Below, piece by piece: positions 1 to 10,058 of a stretch of 34,240 nucleotides of DNA (within the stretch, counting starts at the first letter, position 1; every line of letters starts with the position of its first letter). Below the pieces are notes generated by a model that saw only the letters and a list, made by a program, of their open reading frames with translations, was not told where the DNA came from and searched no databases. The stretch covers positions 1 to 34,240 of the forward strand of contig CALECM010000086.1 in assembly GCA_937949745.1 (NCBI GenBank), in the 5' to 3' direction. The position numbers and the translations under genes are program-made. This stretch comes from an uncultured Bacteroidales bacterium. GTDB lineage: Bacteria > Bacteroidota > Bacteroidia > Bacteroidales > WCHB1-69.

Positions 1-2
1 TG

Positions 3-785
3 AACTGGTTTAAAATTGACACTTTCTATGTAGCCAAATGTAAATACAGGGACCAAAAAAATGAGGTCTTTATTACTCCGGCGGGAAAATGGGAAAAAAC
101 TTATATCCATATTCCCAAAGAATCCGTTACCGGTAATATGGCCAAACACCTGGACTCATTTTACCGTGGCTGGCGTTTTAATAAGGCTGTTAAAGAATTA
201 AGGGCCGACAAACAGGATAAGACTATGGTGGAAATTTACGAAAAAGACAACTGGAAAGATAAGCTGGTTACAACGGTAATTTTTGACAAGACGGGCAAAC
301 TGATCAGAAGCATAGACCCTAATTATACGATTGAAGGCCAGGAAGAAGATTTTGACACTGACGGCGATCTTGAAAAATATTATGAAAAAATGTCCATGGG
401 TATGGGCGATGCAAACCAGGGAATACCCACGGAAATTGTGAACGCTTTCAAATCCAAAAATCCTAAGGTAAACAATCCCGAATGGAGCCGTGACGACGAC
501 GGAAATTATCTCGCAAGTTATATGGGAGCCCGCGGAAAAGAGATCTCGGTTATAGGACAATCCGGAACATTACTACAAACCCAGAATCAGGGAAGACCCG
601 AACTTATCCCGGAATCTATCCAGAATTATATCAAACAAAACCATAAAGGATTTAAAGTCGATGACTACTTTGCAGTAAGGGATATACTGGAAAAGAAAAA
701 TTATTATAAGGTGGATATCTCCAATAAGAAAACCAAAGAACAAGAAACCTTGTGGTTTACCACCGCCGGTAAAATTGTGGACTAA
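3..785 (+). CDS. PepSY-like (beta-lactamase-inhibitor-like fold) protein, 3' part
   Basis: The reading frame is open from the window edge, so the gene starts upstream and its signal peptide is not visible; about 260 residues are seen. The sequence is made of small alpha/beta units: a helix with charged residues, then a strand such as NYLASYMGARGKEISVIGQSG, then a turn with a Gly. One unit ends near GKLIRSIDP, another near GTLLQTQ, and the last ends at the stop with LWFTTAGKIVD. This matches the PepSY-like, putative beta-lactamase-inhibitor-like proteins that Bacteroidota secrete to the periplasm in many copies. Their substrates are not established. The nearest ATG, at 138, falls inside a domain, so it is not the true start. 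prmA follows after 39 bases with no clear promoter. The family call is fair; the role is unknown. Confidence 0.7.
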   Translation, partial: NWFKIDTFYVAKCKYRDQKNEVFITPAGKWEKTYIHIPKESVTGNMAKHLDSFYRGWRFNKAVKELRADKQDKTMVEIYEKDNWKDKLVTTVIFDKTGKLIRSIDPNYTIEGQEEDFDTDGDLEKYYEKMSMGMGDANQGIPTEIVNAFKSKNPKVNNPEWSRDDDGNYLASYMGARGKEISVIGQSGTLLQTQNQGRPELIPESIQNYIKQNHKGFKVDDYFAVRDILEKKNYYKVDISNKKTKEQETLWFTTAGKIVD

Positions 786-824
786 CATAACTTATCTGTT
801 TCGCTACAAATTAATCTGAGAACA

Positions 825-1667
825 ATGGACTACATCGAGATCAATATCTTTTTCGACCAGCCGGATCCCTGGAAAGAGATTTTTACTACTGTCCTGGCGG
901 AAACAGGATGTGAAAGTTTTATGGACGGTGATAACGAGAATACACTATTGGCTTATATTCCACAACCTATTTTCGATGAGCAGGATATCCCTGCTATCCT
1001 CAGTAACCATGGATTCGACACTACCATCCGTTTCACGCTGTCTAAAATTGAAGCACAGGATTGGAATTCTGTATGGGAATCCAATTACGCTCCGGTTATG
1101 ATCGGGGAAAAATGTTATATAAGGGCTCCCTTTCATGAGAAAAATTCCGATGTGGAATATGAGATCATCATTGAGCCGAAAATGTCGTTCGGCACGGCCC
1201 ATCACGAAACAACTTCCCTGATGCTGGAATACCTGCTGGAAGAAGATTTGCATGGCAAATCAGTATTGGATGTGGGATCCGGGACCGGCATACTGGCTAT
1301 CCTCGCCCACCAGAAAGGAGCTTCGGACGTGACCGCCATCGACAATGATGAGTGGGCATACCAGAATAATATTGAAAATAATGCCAGGAACGGGATCGGG
1401 AATATGAAAGTGATATTGGGCGACATATCCCATATTAACGGCCAGTCTTTTGATATAATACTTGCCAATATCAACCGGAATATCCTTCTGCAGGATATTC
1501 CCGATTATGCCAAAGCTTTGAATAAAGGCGGTTTACTGTTCATGAGCGGTTTTTATGATTCGCCCGACCATAATATGATCCAACAAAAGTGCGCGGAAGA
1601 AAACCTCCGATACATCAATTTCAAAGAAAAAAACAACTGGGTTGCAGCTAAATACGTGAAATCATAA
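825..1667 (+). CDS. prmA: Ribosomal protein L11 methyltransferase
   Basis: This 280-residue protein is a cytoplasmic S-adenosylmethionine (SAM)-dependent methyltransferase that trimethylates ribosomal protein L11. The N-terminal third is the L11-recognition domain (YIEINIFF at the start). The class I SAM fold begins near residue 146 with the glycine loop LDVGSGTG (about 148-155), followed by acidic VTAIDNDEWA. The PrmA-typical ANINRNIL motif lies near residue 214, and FGTAHHETT, another family motif, sits just before the SAM domain. Length is close to the family norm of about 280-295. The ATG at 825 begins directly with the conserved N-terminus, and no strong ribosome binding site precedes it, as usual in this phylum. 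The next gene starts about 50 bases downstream on the same strand and may share the transcript. Confidence 0.95.
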   Translation: MDYIEINIFFDQPDPWKEIFTTVLAETGCESFMDGDNENTLLAYIPQPIFDEQDIPAILSNHGFDTTIRFTLSKIEAQDWNSVWESNYAPVMIGEKCYIRAPFHEKNSDVEYEIIIEPKMSFGTAHHETTSLMLEYLLEEDLHGKSVLDVGSGTGILAILAHQKGASDVTAIDNDEWAYQNNIENNARNGIGNMKVILGDISHINGQSFDIILANINRNILLQDIPDYAKALNKGGLLFMSGFYDSPDHNMIQQKCAEENLRYINFKEKNNWVAAKYVKS

Positions 1668-1716
1668 ATTGCAGATCCCCTTTATCATTACCATTCGTTT
1701 TTTATATATTTTTCCC

Positions 1717-4700
1717 ATGATCAAGCGCCTGCCGATATTAATAATACTCATTCTTTCATCGATAGCCCTGCAGGGACAACGGTTTACCTCATTTACTAAT
1801 AATCCCGAACTTACCGTAGAAGAAATGAAGGCATTATTTGCCACGGCTTCTCCCGACAGAAAGAAAGAAAGCGAAGCCGTGATGGTCCGGTTTGAAGAAT
1901 TTTGGAATGGCCCCTGGCTGACCGGAGAGATGCAGGATGAATTCATTCAGGATGCCAATGTAATGCTTAATAAGAAAATGAGACCTTATCCTCATTTCAA
2001 TTCTTTTATCAATGCCTATATGGCATTTACCCAGGGCAAACTTGTCGATTACACTAAAGAATGGAACCAAATCATCCTGTACCATGTCAATAATGACGCT
2101 ACTACTTTCCACAATAAAATGGATAATTATACCTATTTATTTAGTGAGAATGTAATCTTTAAGGGATCAAATTCAAAATGGACCGCCTGGGGAAATCCGG
2201 ACAAACTCGGTATTGATAAAGAACCTTATGTTCAATTTAAAGGCATTGACCTGATCGGTTCCTCCCGGCATGACAGTCTTACGATTTCGGGCACTTCCGG
2301 ATCCTATTACCCGTCAACGGGCCAATGGAAAGGAAAGGATGGATATATCTCCTGGGAGCGAGCGGGATTAAAAGATAAAGTCAGGGCACAACTTTCCGAT
2401 TATAACGTGGATACCCGTTTTTCAAAAGTGACCGGAGAAAATGCGACACTCTATTATCCGGAATTATTCCCCGCACCCATCAAAGGTGTGGTAGAGGATA
2501 AGGCAGGCCTTGAAACTACGGAAGAAAAAGCCAATTATCCGAGATTCAAAAGTTACGACAATTATATCGCCATTCCTAATATCTATAAGGATGTGGATTA
2601 TATCGGAGGATTTGAAATGCGTGGGTCCTCCATCATGGGCTCTTCGGACGGGAACCATCTGGCCAGAATTTTGATTAAAAAAAATGACAAAATTGTGGTA
2701 TCCGTGGTCTCTACCAGTTTTATGTTTAAAGTGGAAAGCGTATTAAGCGATGAAGCGAAGGTAAATATATACATTGAAGAAGATTCCATACACCATCCCG
2801 CGGCGCAGTTCAGATATGATGCTTCCAATCGTGAGCTCATGGTAGCCCGGCAAAAAAACGGAGTGGGACGGGCTCCTTTTATCGATAGTTACCATAAAAT
2901 GGATATCTATTCGGAAGCCGTTTTCTGGAAGATCGATGAAGAAAGGATCGAGATAAAACCTATCGTAAGCCAGACAGGGGAAAGTTCGGCATTCTTCGAA
3001 TCGCAGAATTATTTTGACAAAGGTACCATGCGCGGGATACAAGGCTATAATGATATTTCCCCGCTGTTAAAATTATGGGAATTGTTCAGGAGCTACCAGT
3101 ACCAGAATATTCCTTTCGACCGTGTCGTGGCACATTTTAAAAGGTCCGCTCCCGACATTCGACAACTCCTGATCGAATTAGCGGCACAGGGTTTCATCGA
3201 ATATGATATCCATAAAGATGAGATCATTTACCGTTCTAAAATGGCCCAGTATCTCAATAACGACGTGGGGAAAAAAGATTACGACAATATCCGCCTGGAA
3301 TCCCAGACACATTACGCTTCGCTGGATCTGTTAACCAATGAACTACGGATCACGGGATGCGAATTCTTCATCCTGAGCGATGCACAGATCGTAAATGTCT
3401 ATCCCACAGACCAGCGCGTTACGGTAAAGAAAAACCGGGATATGACTTTCTCGGGAAGAGTTATCGGAGGACTTTTCGATTTTATAACCCATAATTGTAA
3501 ATTCGATTATGACAATTTCAAAGTCGAAATGGATGTGATCGATTCCCTGATCATGTATGTGGAAGACAAAAACGGCCCCACGAACATGTATGGCGAATAC
3601 AAGTTACAACGGGTAAAAAGTAATATCGAAGAATTGGCCGGCACCCTTTATATCGATGTGCCGGGTAATAAATCCGGACTGGTGGATTATCCGGATTATC
3701 CTATTTTCGAAAGCCGGAAAGGCGGGAAAGTATTTTATGACCATCAATTCACGCTCGGAGGTACTTATACAAGAGACCGGTTCTATTATTCGGTGGATGT
3801 TTTCCGGGTAGTCAATCTGGATAATTTCGAACCTGATTCCATGCGTTTTAAAGGATTCCTGATGTCGGGCGGTATATTCCCCGATATTCATGAACCTTTG
3901 GTTACCAGACCTGATTTCTCACTGGGATTTGTCTATAACACCGGATCGGAAGGCCTTCCCGCCTATTCGGGCAAAGGGCATTATTACAACATGATAGACC
4001 TAAGCAATAAAGGACTTCGCGGTAAAGGAGATATCCATTACCTGACTTCCATAACTTCATCGGACAATTTGACATTTTATCTGGATTCCCTTAACGGGGA
4101 TGCGAAAAGCCACGAAGTAACGGAACAACTCGCAGGTACCGAATATCCGCATGCGACCGTTAAGGATGCCTATTTGCATTGGGAACCTTATCAGGACCAA
4201 ATGTTTATCCACACCCGGACCCAGCCTATGGCGATATTCGATGAAACCGAACTTACCGGATATTCAAGGCTCACGCCATCGGGAATGTACGGTAATGGTG
4301 TTGTCCTCTTTAAACGCGCCGACATCACCTCCCGGAATTTCTATTTTAAACATCATGAATTACTGGCTGATACGGCTAATTTGCGGATATTTGACCTCAC
4401 CTCTTCCGACTTTGCTTTTACCACCGATAATTACAATTCACATATTGATTTCCAGACCAGGAAAGGGGTTTTCATTTCCAATGGGGAAGCTTCGGAAATT
4501 TTCTTCGTGAAAAACGAATTTAAAACCAATGCCTCCCGGTTCGACTGGGACCCTATCGATGAAAATATACTTCGTTTCAATTGGGACGATCCTTATAAAG
4601 ATGTCGACATCAACAGTACCCCGGCACGTGAATTGGTGGATATGACCAGCGAAGGTAATGAACTGATGGCTACGGATCCCGGAAAACGGGGACTGAGGTT

Positions 4701-6189
4701 TAACGCCCTGAATGCGGAATTTGACTTTTCCAGGAACATCATCAAAGCCAATGGAGTGCGGTTCATCAATACCGGCGACGCGGCCGTAATACCCCACAAC
4801 GGGGAAGTTACGATCTACGAGAAAGCAGACATTGCCTCTTTTACCAAATCCCGTATCCTCGCAGGCCGGGAGAACAAATTTCATGAACTTTACAATGCAA
4901 GTGTAAAGATCAGTTCGGGCAATAAGTTCAAGGGTTCCGGAGATTATGATTATATCGATGAAAATAAAACCGTTCAAACCATTCATTTCGACACCTTATG
5001 GTTCCAGAATACCACCCGTGGATCAGCCACTATCCCTGCCGAACTGGATTTCAAATTCAGTCCGCATTTCGCTTTTGACGGTCGTGCAGAGCTCCACAGC
5101 GATAAACCTTATCTCTACTATGTAGGAGGTGTGGAATTTGTTCATGGATGTGATTCGGTGAAACCCACCCGCCTGAGGATATTACAGGAAGTTAATCCCG
5201 ACAGTATCTATATCCAGATACATGATCGTTCCAGGGACGTGAAAGACAGGAAAGCGGTAGTGGCCATTGCCTCGACCAACAGGGAAGGACGTATCTACAC
5301 CGCTTTCGGTGCGGCCAAGGACCAGTTCAACGACGCGGAATATATTTCCGTATTCGGCTATATCACGTATGATAAGCAAAGTAATTCTTTCAGGGCCGCT
5401 TCCATGGAGAAACTCCAGGATCCCTTATTGCCCGGAAATATGATTACCCTTGACGCCTACAACTGTATCACTACCGGTACCGGGAACATCGACATGGGGA
5501 CTAAACTGGGAAGGATCGACTTTAACACCAACGGTACTATTATCAATTATATGCACGCCGATTCGGCCGTGATGCATCTCACCACCTCCATCGATTTCTT
5601 CTTTAATGACGAATCGATGAAGATCTTCAATAATACCCTTGATAATTCCCAATCATTGGAATTCGTGGATATTTCCAACGACCATGCTTACGAGTTGGCC
5701 CTGATCGATATTTTAGGAGAAACAGAATACAACCGGTATCAAAAGGAACTTTCTTCCGGCGCGCAGGTCAGAAGATTACCACAGAAATTACAGGTTAAAT
5801 TTTTATTCTCCAATATTGATTTCGAGTGGGATAAAGAAAATAGTTCCTTCGTTTCGCAACGGGAATTACCCCTCATTATCGCCGGAGGCAAACAGGTTTA
5901 TAAAACGGTACCGGGACGGATCGTCATTGAGAAAAGAGGGTCCCGTAACAGGCTATATATTTACTTTGAATTTGATAATAATACCTTCTTCTTCCAGTTC
6001 GAGAATAATGTGATGTACGGTTATTCTTCCGATAAGAAATTTAACGAAGCCATCAGCGGCACGAAAGCCAAAAACAGGTCGCTCAGTTCCGGCAACGGTC
6101 AGCCTTCTTTCTCATACAGGTTAGGGAATAAGAATAATCAAAAGAGGTTCGTGAATAAGTACTTTGTTCCCGAAAACGAAGATTTGTAG
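1717..6189 (+). CDS. Giant secreted protein of unknown function (1490 aa)
   Basis: I do not recognise a characterised family. The ATG at 1717 is preferred to the upstream TTG at 1669 because it opens a clean signal peptide (MIKRLPILIILILSSIALQG, then QRFTS). A helical N-terminal region follows, to about residue 110. Most of the rest looks beta-rich, with short alternating hydrophobic strands, many Asn/Asp/Gly turns, and recurring sections such as KGSGDYDYIDENK and GKGHYYNMIDLSN. About residues 465-510 (IPFDRVVAHF to IIYRSKM) resemble a winged-helix domain, which is odd in an exported protein. There is no C-terminal T9SS sorting domain, transmembrane anchor or lipobox. The protein is therefore probably periplasmic or loosely outer-membrane associated. 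Codon use looks like that of its neighbours. Bacteroidales genomes often carry uncharacterised secreted proteins of this size. A long envelope-spanning beta structure is possible but is only a guess. Confidence 0.8.
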   Translation: MIKRLPILIILILSSIALQGQRFTSFTNNPELTVEEMKALFATASPDRKKESEAVMVRFEEFWNGPWLTGEMQDEFIQDANVMLNKKMRPYPHFNSFINAYMAFTQGKLVDYTKEWNQIILYHVNNDATTFHNKMDNYTYLFSENVIFKGSNSKWTAWGNPDKLGIDKEPYVQFKGIDLIGSSRHDSLTISGTSGSYYPSTGQWKGKDGYISWERAGLKDKVRAQLSDYNVDTRFSKVTGENATLYYPELFPAPIKGVVEDKAGLETTEEKANYPRFKSYDNYIAIPNIYKDVDYIGGFEMRGSSIMGSSDGNHLARILIKKNDKIVVSVVSTSFMFKVESVLSDEAKVNIYIEEDSIHHPAAQFRYDASNRELMVARQKNGVGRAPFIDSYHKMDIYSEAVFWKIDEERIEIKPIVSQTGESSAFFESQNYFDKGTMRGIQGYNDISPLLKLWELFRSYQYQNIPFDRVVAHFKRSAPDIRQLLIELAAQGFIEYDIHKDEIIYRSKMAQYLNNDVGKKDYDNIRLESQTHYASLDLLTNELRITGCEFFILSDAQIVNVYPTDQRVTVKKNRDMTFSGRVIGGLFDFITHNCKFDYDNFKVEMDVIDSLIMYVEDKNGPTNMYGEYKLQRVKSNIEELAGTLYIDVPGNKSGLVDYPDYPIFESRKGGKVFYDHQFTLGGTYTRDRFYYSVDVFRVVNLDNFEPDSMRFKGFLMSGGIFPDIHEPLVTRPDFSLGFVYNTGSEGLPAYSGKGHYYNMIDLSNKGLRGKGDIHYLTSITSSDNLTFYLDSLNGDAKSHEVTEQLAGTEYPHATVKDAYLHWEPYQDQMFIHTRTQPMAIFDETELTGYSRLTPSGMYGNGVVLFKRADITSRNFYFKHHELLADTANLRIFDLTSSDFAFTTDNYNSHIDFQTRKGVFISNGEASEIFFVKNEFKTNASRFDWDPIDENILRFNWDDPYKDVDINSTPARELVDMTSEGNELMATDPGKRGLRFNALNAEFDFSRNIIKANGVRFINTGDAAVIPHNGEVTIYEKADIASFTKSRILAGRENKFHELYNASVKISSGNKFKGSGDYDYIDENKTVQTIHFDTLWFQNTTRGSATIPAELDFKFSPHFAFDGRAELHSDKPYLYYVGGVEFVHGCDSVKPTRLRILQEVNPDSIYIQIHDRSRDVKDRKAVVAIASTNREGRIYTAFGAAKDQFNDAEYISVFGYITYDKQSNSFRAASMEKLQDPLLPGNMITLDAYNCITTGTGNIDMGTKLGRIDFNTNGTIINYMHADSAVMHLTTSIDFFFNDESMKIFNNTLDNSQSLEFVDISNDHAYELALIDILGETEYNRYQKELSSGAQVRRLPQKLQVKFLFSNIDFEWDKENSSFVSQRELPLIIAGGKQVYKTVPGRIVIEKRGSRNRLYIYFEFDNNTFFFQFENNVMYGYSSDKKFNEAISGTKAKNRSLSSGNGQPSFSYRLGNKNNQKRFVNKYFVPENEDL

Positions 6190-6292
6190 AACCGGAAAGC
6201 CGTTAATACGCTACTCTTCAATATTTAAAAATATACTTTAAAACGTGAAGAATTATACTATAAAATTACCATTTTCCTATGCTAATTTTTAG

Positions 6293-6300
6293 TATCTTTG
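6293..6300 (+). promoter_or_regulatory. -7 promoter element of purL
   Basis: TATCTTTG is an exact match to the Bacteroidota -7 consensus TAnnTTTG, 18 bases before the purL ATG. No convincing -33 TTTG is present. It probably drives the purL-purC-purF operon. Confidence 0.75.
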
Positions 6301-6318
6301 CAGTGTAATTTTTCACCC

Positions 6319-9300
6319 ATGGCCAATACTTCAAATTACCGCCTTTTCGTAGAGAAAAAGGCCGGTTTTCAAGTCGAAGCGAATAGCTTACTTCACGATT
6401 TGAATTCCAATCTGCATTTAAATATTTCCCGGTTAAGGATTATCAATATTTACGATATTTTTAATATCGACGAAACATTGTTGGAAAAAGCCAAAGAAAC
6501 GGTCTTTTCCGAACCTGTGGCCGATACGATCACCGATCAGGTTGATACTTCCGCTTATAACGGATTTGCCGTAGAGTTCCTGCCGGGACAATTCGATCAG
6601 CGTGCCGACAGCGCCATGCAATGCCTCGCACTGATCGAACCCGGTACCGAAGCTTTCATTCGCAGCGCCAGACTTATCCTTGTGGATGATACGGTGAGCA
6701 GCACCGATATGGACCGGATCAAAAAATATTGTATTAATGAGGTGGAAGCGCGGGAGAAGAATATGGCGATTCTCGATGCCACGGAAAACGTGGAGGTATT
6801 GCCCGTTCCTGTTTACGAGGGGTTCATCGGATATAATACAGAGGAACTAACCGTTTTTTACGGGGACCTTTCCCTGGCCATGACACTGGAAGATTTTCTT
6901 TTTATCCATGATTACTTTAAAAACACGGAAAAACGTGATCCCAGTGAAACGGAAATCAAAATGCTGGATACCTATTGGAGCGACCATTGCAGGCATACCA
7001 CTTTTGAGACCGAACTCGACAAAATTACATTCCTGCCCGGTACTTTCGGCAACCAGTTACAGGAAGCTTTTTTCCAGTACGTACAATTGCGTAATCATGT
7101 ACACGGAGGGAAAAAACCGGTAACCCTGATGGATATGGCCACGATTTGCGGAAAAAACGAACGCAAATCCGGCAACCTTGAGGACCTGGAAATTTCCGAT
7201 GAAATCAATGCCTGCAGCATTTATGTAGATGTGGACGTGGACGGGAAAATGGAAAAATGGTTATTGATGTTCAAAAATGAAACCCACAACCATCCCACGG
7301 AAATAGAACCTTTCGGAGGCGCCTCTACCTGTATAGGAGGAGCTATCCGGGATCCGCTTAGCGGAAGAAGCTACGTTTATCAGGCGATGCGGGTAACGGG
7401 TGCAGGCAATATAACCGAATCTTTCGACCAGACCATCGAAGGGAAATTACCACAGCAGGTTATTTCAAAAACTGCAGCACACGGTTATTCTTCCTATGGT
7501 AACCAGATCGGATTATCCACGACCCATGTCAGGGAAATTTATCACGAAGGTTTTAAAGCCAAACGTATGGAAGTAGGTGCCGTAGTAGGTGCCGTTCCAG
7601 CCGGATGGGTAAAACGGGAAAACCCGCAACCTGGCGATATTATCATCATGCTGGGAGGGAAAACCGGTCGTGACGGTATTGGCGGAGCTACAGGCTCTTC
7701 TAAAGAACATACCGAAAGCTCCCTGGAAAAATGCACGGCGGAAGTCCAGAAAGGAAATGCCCCGGAAGAACGCAAAATACAACGGTTATTCAGAAATCCG
7801 GAAGTAACACGACTGATCAAGAAATCCAATGACTTCGGAGCGGGTGGCGTCAGTGTTGCCATCGGTGAACTGGCCGACGGACTCCTCATTAACCTGAACG
7901 CCGTACCTACCAAATACAAAGGATTGAACGGTACCGAAATCGCATTGAGCGAATCTCAGGAAAGAATGAGCGTGGTGGTAGATCGTTCGGATGTGGCCGC
8001 TTTCTTCGAATTTTGCCGTCTTGAAAATATTGAAGCCGCCGTGATCGCGGAAGTGACCGATACCAACAGGTTGCAAATGAACTGGAACGGCAGCACCATC
8101 GTGGATATATCCCGCGACTTTCTGAACACCAATGGCGTCCGCCAAAAGGTCAATGTCACGGTAGATCCGATTCCGGAGGGCGTATTGGAAAAACCATCTA
8201 TAAAAGGAAATTCCCTGGAGGATAAAATATATAACCTGTTAACCGATCTCAATATCACTTCCCAGAAAGGCCTGATTGAAATGTTCGACTCCACCATAGG
8301 ATTTTCCACTATCCTTATGCCTTTCGGAGGTAAATTCCAACTGTCGGAAACCCAGGCCAGTGTCCAGAAATTACCGGTAAGACACGGGAAAACCGATACC
8401 GCGAGCATTTTGACTTTCGGTTATAATCCGTACATCTCTTCCAAATCTCCGTTCCACGGGGCCATGTATGCTATCCTGGAGTCCATGGCAAAAATAGTAG
8501 CCGTAGGAGGTGATTACAGGAAAATCCGGTTTTCTTTCCAGGAATATTTTGAAAAACTGGGAAAAGACGAAAATAAATGGGGGAAACCGTTTGCTGCGCT
8601 ATTAGGCGCCATTTACATGCAGAACGCCTTCCATCTTCCGGCGATCGGCGGGAAAGATTCGATGAGCGGGACTTTTAAAGATCTTCACGTTCCTCCTACA
8701 TTGATTTCCTTCGCAGTAGCCACTGCCAAAGCATCCGGACTGATTTCCCCGGAATTCAAAACCAAAGGCAATTATATCTACCTGATCAAACATATACCGC
8801 AACATAACCGGCCCGATGTAGCTCAGCTAAAAGAAAATTTCGAATTCATTCACGAACAGATATCCTCAAAAAATATTGTCTCCGCGTTTACACTCCAGTT
8901 CGGCGGAATCGCGGAAGCCCTTCTTAAAATGAGCTTCGGGAATAACCTGGGATTCGACATCCAAACTACCGAACCGCTGTTTGACTACGGATACGGAAGT
9001 TTTATTGTAGAATCGCCTGTAGAGCTAAATCATCCTCATGCCGTTTTATTAGGTAAGGTATCGGAAGAATTTATAATGAACGGTCAAAAAATTGACAAAA
9101 CAAAATGCCTGAATACCTGGAGAAGCGTTTTCAATCCCATTTATCCGGAAAATAAAGAAAGCTTGTTCAAAACCGGTTCTTTATCCACTCCTTCAAACAG
9201 TAATTCTTCTCCGTTAAAATTGGCCCAACCTGTTGATAAGGTAAAAGTATTAATCCCCGTTTTCCCGGGCACCAATTGCGAATATGATACGGCGAGGGCT

Positions 9301-10041
9301 TTTGAAGAAGCCGGTGCCGAAACACGTATCTTCGTTTTCCGCAACCAGGATGCCAAAGAGATCGAAGCTTCGATCGAGGAGATGGCACGGCTGATCGAGG
9401 ATTCCCATATATTGGCATTAAGCGGCGGTTTCAGTGCGGGGGATGAACCTGACGGCAGCGGAAAGTATATTGCCAATATTTTGAATAACAGTAAAATAAA
9501 ATCAGCCATAGAATCCCTGTTAAGCAAGGATTATCTTATTATAGGTATTTGCAACGGGTTCCAGGCGCTGGTAAAATCCGGATTATTGCCATTTGGGAAA
9601 ATAGGACAGGTCACTCCCGAATCCCCTACCCTGACCAGGAATGATATTAACAGGCATGTATCCCATATTACCAAAACGGTAGTGGCTTCCAACCAGTCGC
9701 CATGGCTCCGTTCTTTCCAAACCGGTGAAGTCCATCATATAGCGATCAGTCATGGAGAAGGCAAATTCGTAGTTAGCGAGGAAATGGCGCGGGAACTGTT
9801 TGAGAACGGACAAGTGGCGTTCCAATATTGTGATTTCAACGGGAAGCCGAGTATGGAAGCGTCCCATAATCCGAACGGTTCTTATTATGCCATCGAAGGA
9901 ATTGTGTCACCATGCGGCAAAATATTAGGAAAAATGGGCCATAGCGAACGAAAAGGGGATCATCTTTATCTCAATATCCCCGGAAATAAGAACCAGCCTA
10001 TTTTTGACAACGCGATTCGGTATTTACAAGGAAAAGACTAA
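6319..10041 (+). CDS. purL: Phosphoribosylformylglycinamidine synthase (large, fused type)
   Basis: This enzyme converts FGAR, ATP and glutamine to FGAM in de novo purine synthesis. It is the long form, 1240 residues, with synthetase and glutaminase on one chain. After an N-terminal PurS-like domain, the synthetase core shows ETHNHPTEIEPFGGA (substrate and ATP region), GGKTGRDGIGGATGSS, and later GGKDSMSGTF. The C-terminal class I amidotransferase starts near VLIPVFPGTNCEYD. It has the nucleophile Cys1078 in GICNGFQ and the His1208/Glu1210 pair in GHSER, the same H-x-E spacing as other PurL proteins. The ATG at 6319 is chosen over an in-frame TTG at 6298, which lies inside the promoter element. 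purC follows after 17 bases. All key residues appear intact. Confidence 0.97.
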   Translation: MANTSNYRLFVEKKAGFQVEANSLLHDLNSNLHLNISRLRIINIYDIFNIDETLLEKAKETVFSEPVADTITDQVDTSAYNGFAVEFLPGQFDQRADSAMQCLALIEPGTEAFIRSARLILVDDTVSSTDMDRIKKYCINEVEAREKNMAILDATENVEVLPVPVYEGFIGYNTEELTVFYGDLSLAMTLEDFLFIHDYFKNTEKRDPSETEIKMLDTYWSDHCRHTTFETELDKITFLPGTFGNQLQEAFFQYVQLRNHVHGGKKPVTLMDMATICGKNERKSGNLEDLEISDEINACSIYVDVDVDGKMEKWLLMFKNETHNHPTEIEPFGGASTCIGGAIRDPLSGRSYVYQAMRVTGAGNITESFDQTIEGKLPQQVISKTAAHGYSSYGNQIGLSTTHVREIYHEGFKAKRMEVGAVVGAVPAGWVKRENPQPGDIIIMLGGKTGRDGIGGATGSSKEHTESSLEKCTAEVQKGNAPEERKIQRLFRNPEVTRLIKKSNDFGAGGVSVAIGELADGLLINLNAVPTKYKGLNGTEIALSESQERMSVVVDRSDVAAFFEFCRLENIEAAVIAEVTDTNRLQMNWNGSTIVDISRDFLNTNGVRQKVNVTVDPIPEGVLEKPSIKGNSLEDKIYNLLTDLNITSQKGLIEMFDSTIGFSTILMPFGGKFQLSETQASVQKLPVRHGKTDTASILTFGYNPYISSKSPFHGAMYAILESMAKIVAVGGDYRKIRFSFQEYFEKLGKDENKWGKPFAALLGAIYMQNAFHLPAIGGKDSMSGTFKDLHVPPTLISFAVATAKASGLISPEFKTKGNYIYLIKHIPQHNRPDVAQLKENFEFIHEQISSKNIVSAFTLQFGGIAEALLKMSFGNNLGFDIQTTEPLFDYGYGSFIVESPVELNHPHAVLLGKVSEEFIMNGQKIDKTKCLNTWRSVFNPIYPENKESLFKTGSLSTPSNSNSSPLKLAQPVDKVKVLIPVFPGTNCEYDTARAFEEAGAETRIFVFRNQDAKEIEASIEEMARLIEDSHILALSGGFSAGDEPDGSGKYIANILNNSKIKSAIESLLSKDYLIIGICNGFQALVKSGLLPFGKIGQVTPESPTLTRNDINRHVSHITKTVVASNQSPWLRSFQTGEVHHIAISHGEGKFVVSEEMARELFENGQVAFQYCDFNGKPSMEASHNPNGSYYAIEGIVSPCGKILGKMGHSERKGDHLYLNIPGNKNQPIFDNAIRYLQGKD

Positions 10042-10058
10042 GGGAAATTAACAGGAAT

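Noticed and set aside
1669..1716. TTG-initiated extension of the giant secreted protein
   Set aside because: It would place 16 residues before the signal peptide and starts one base after the prmA stop codon; the ATG at 1717 gives a normal signal sequence.
4438..4986. Open frame of 182 codons on the minus strand inside the giant secreted protein gene
   Set aside because: It has no start context or motif, and the plus frame is continuous over 4.4 kb.
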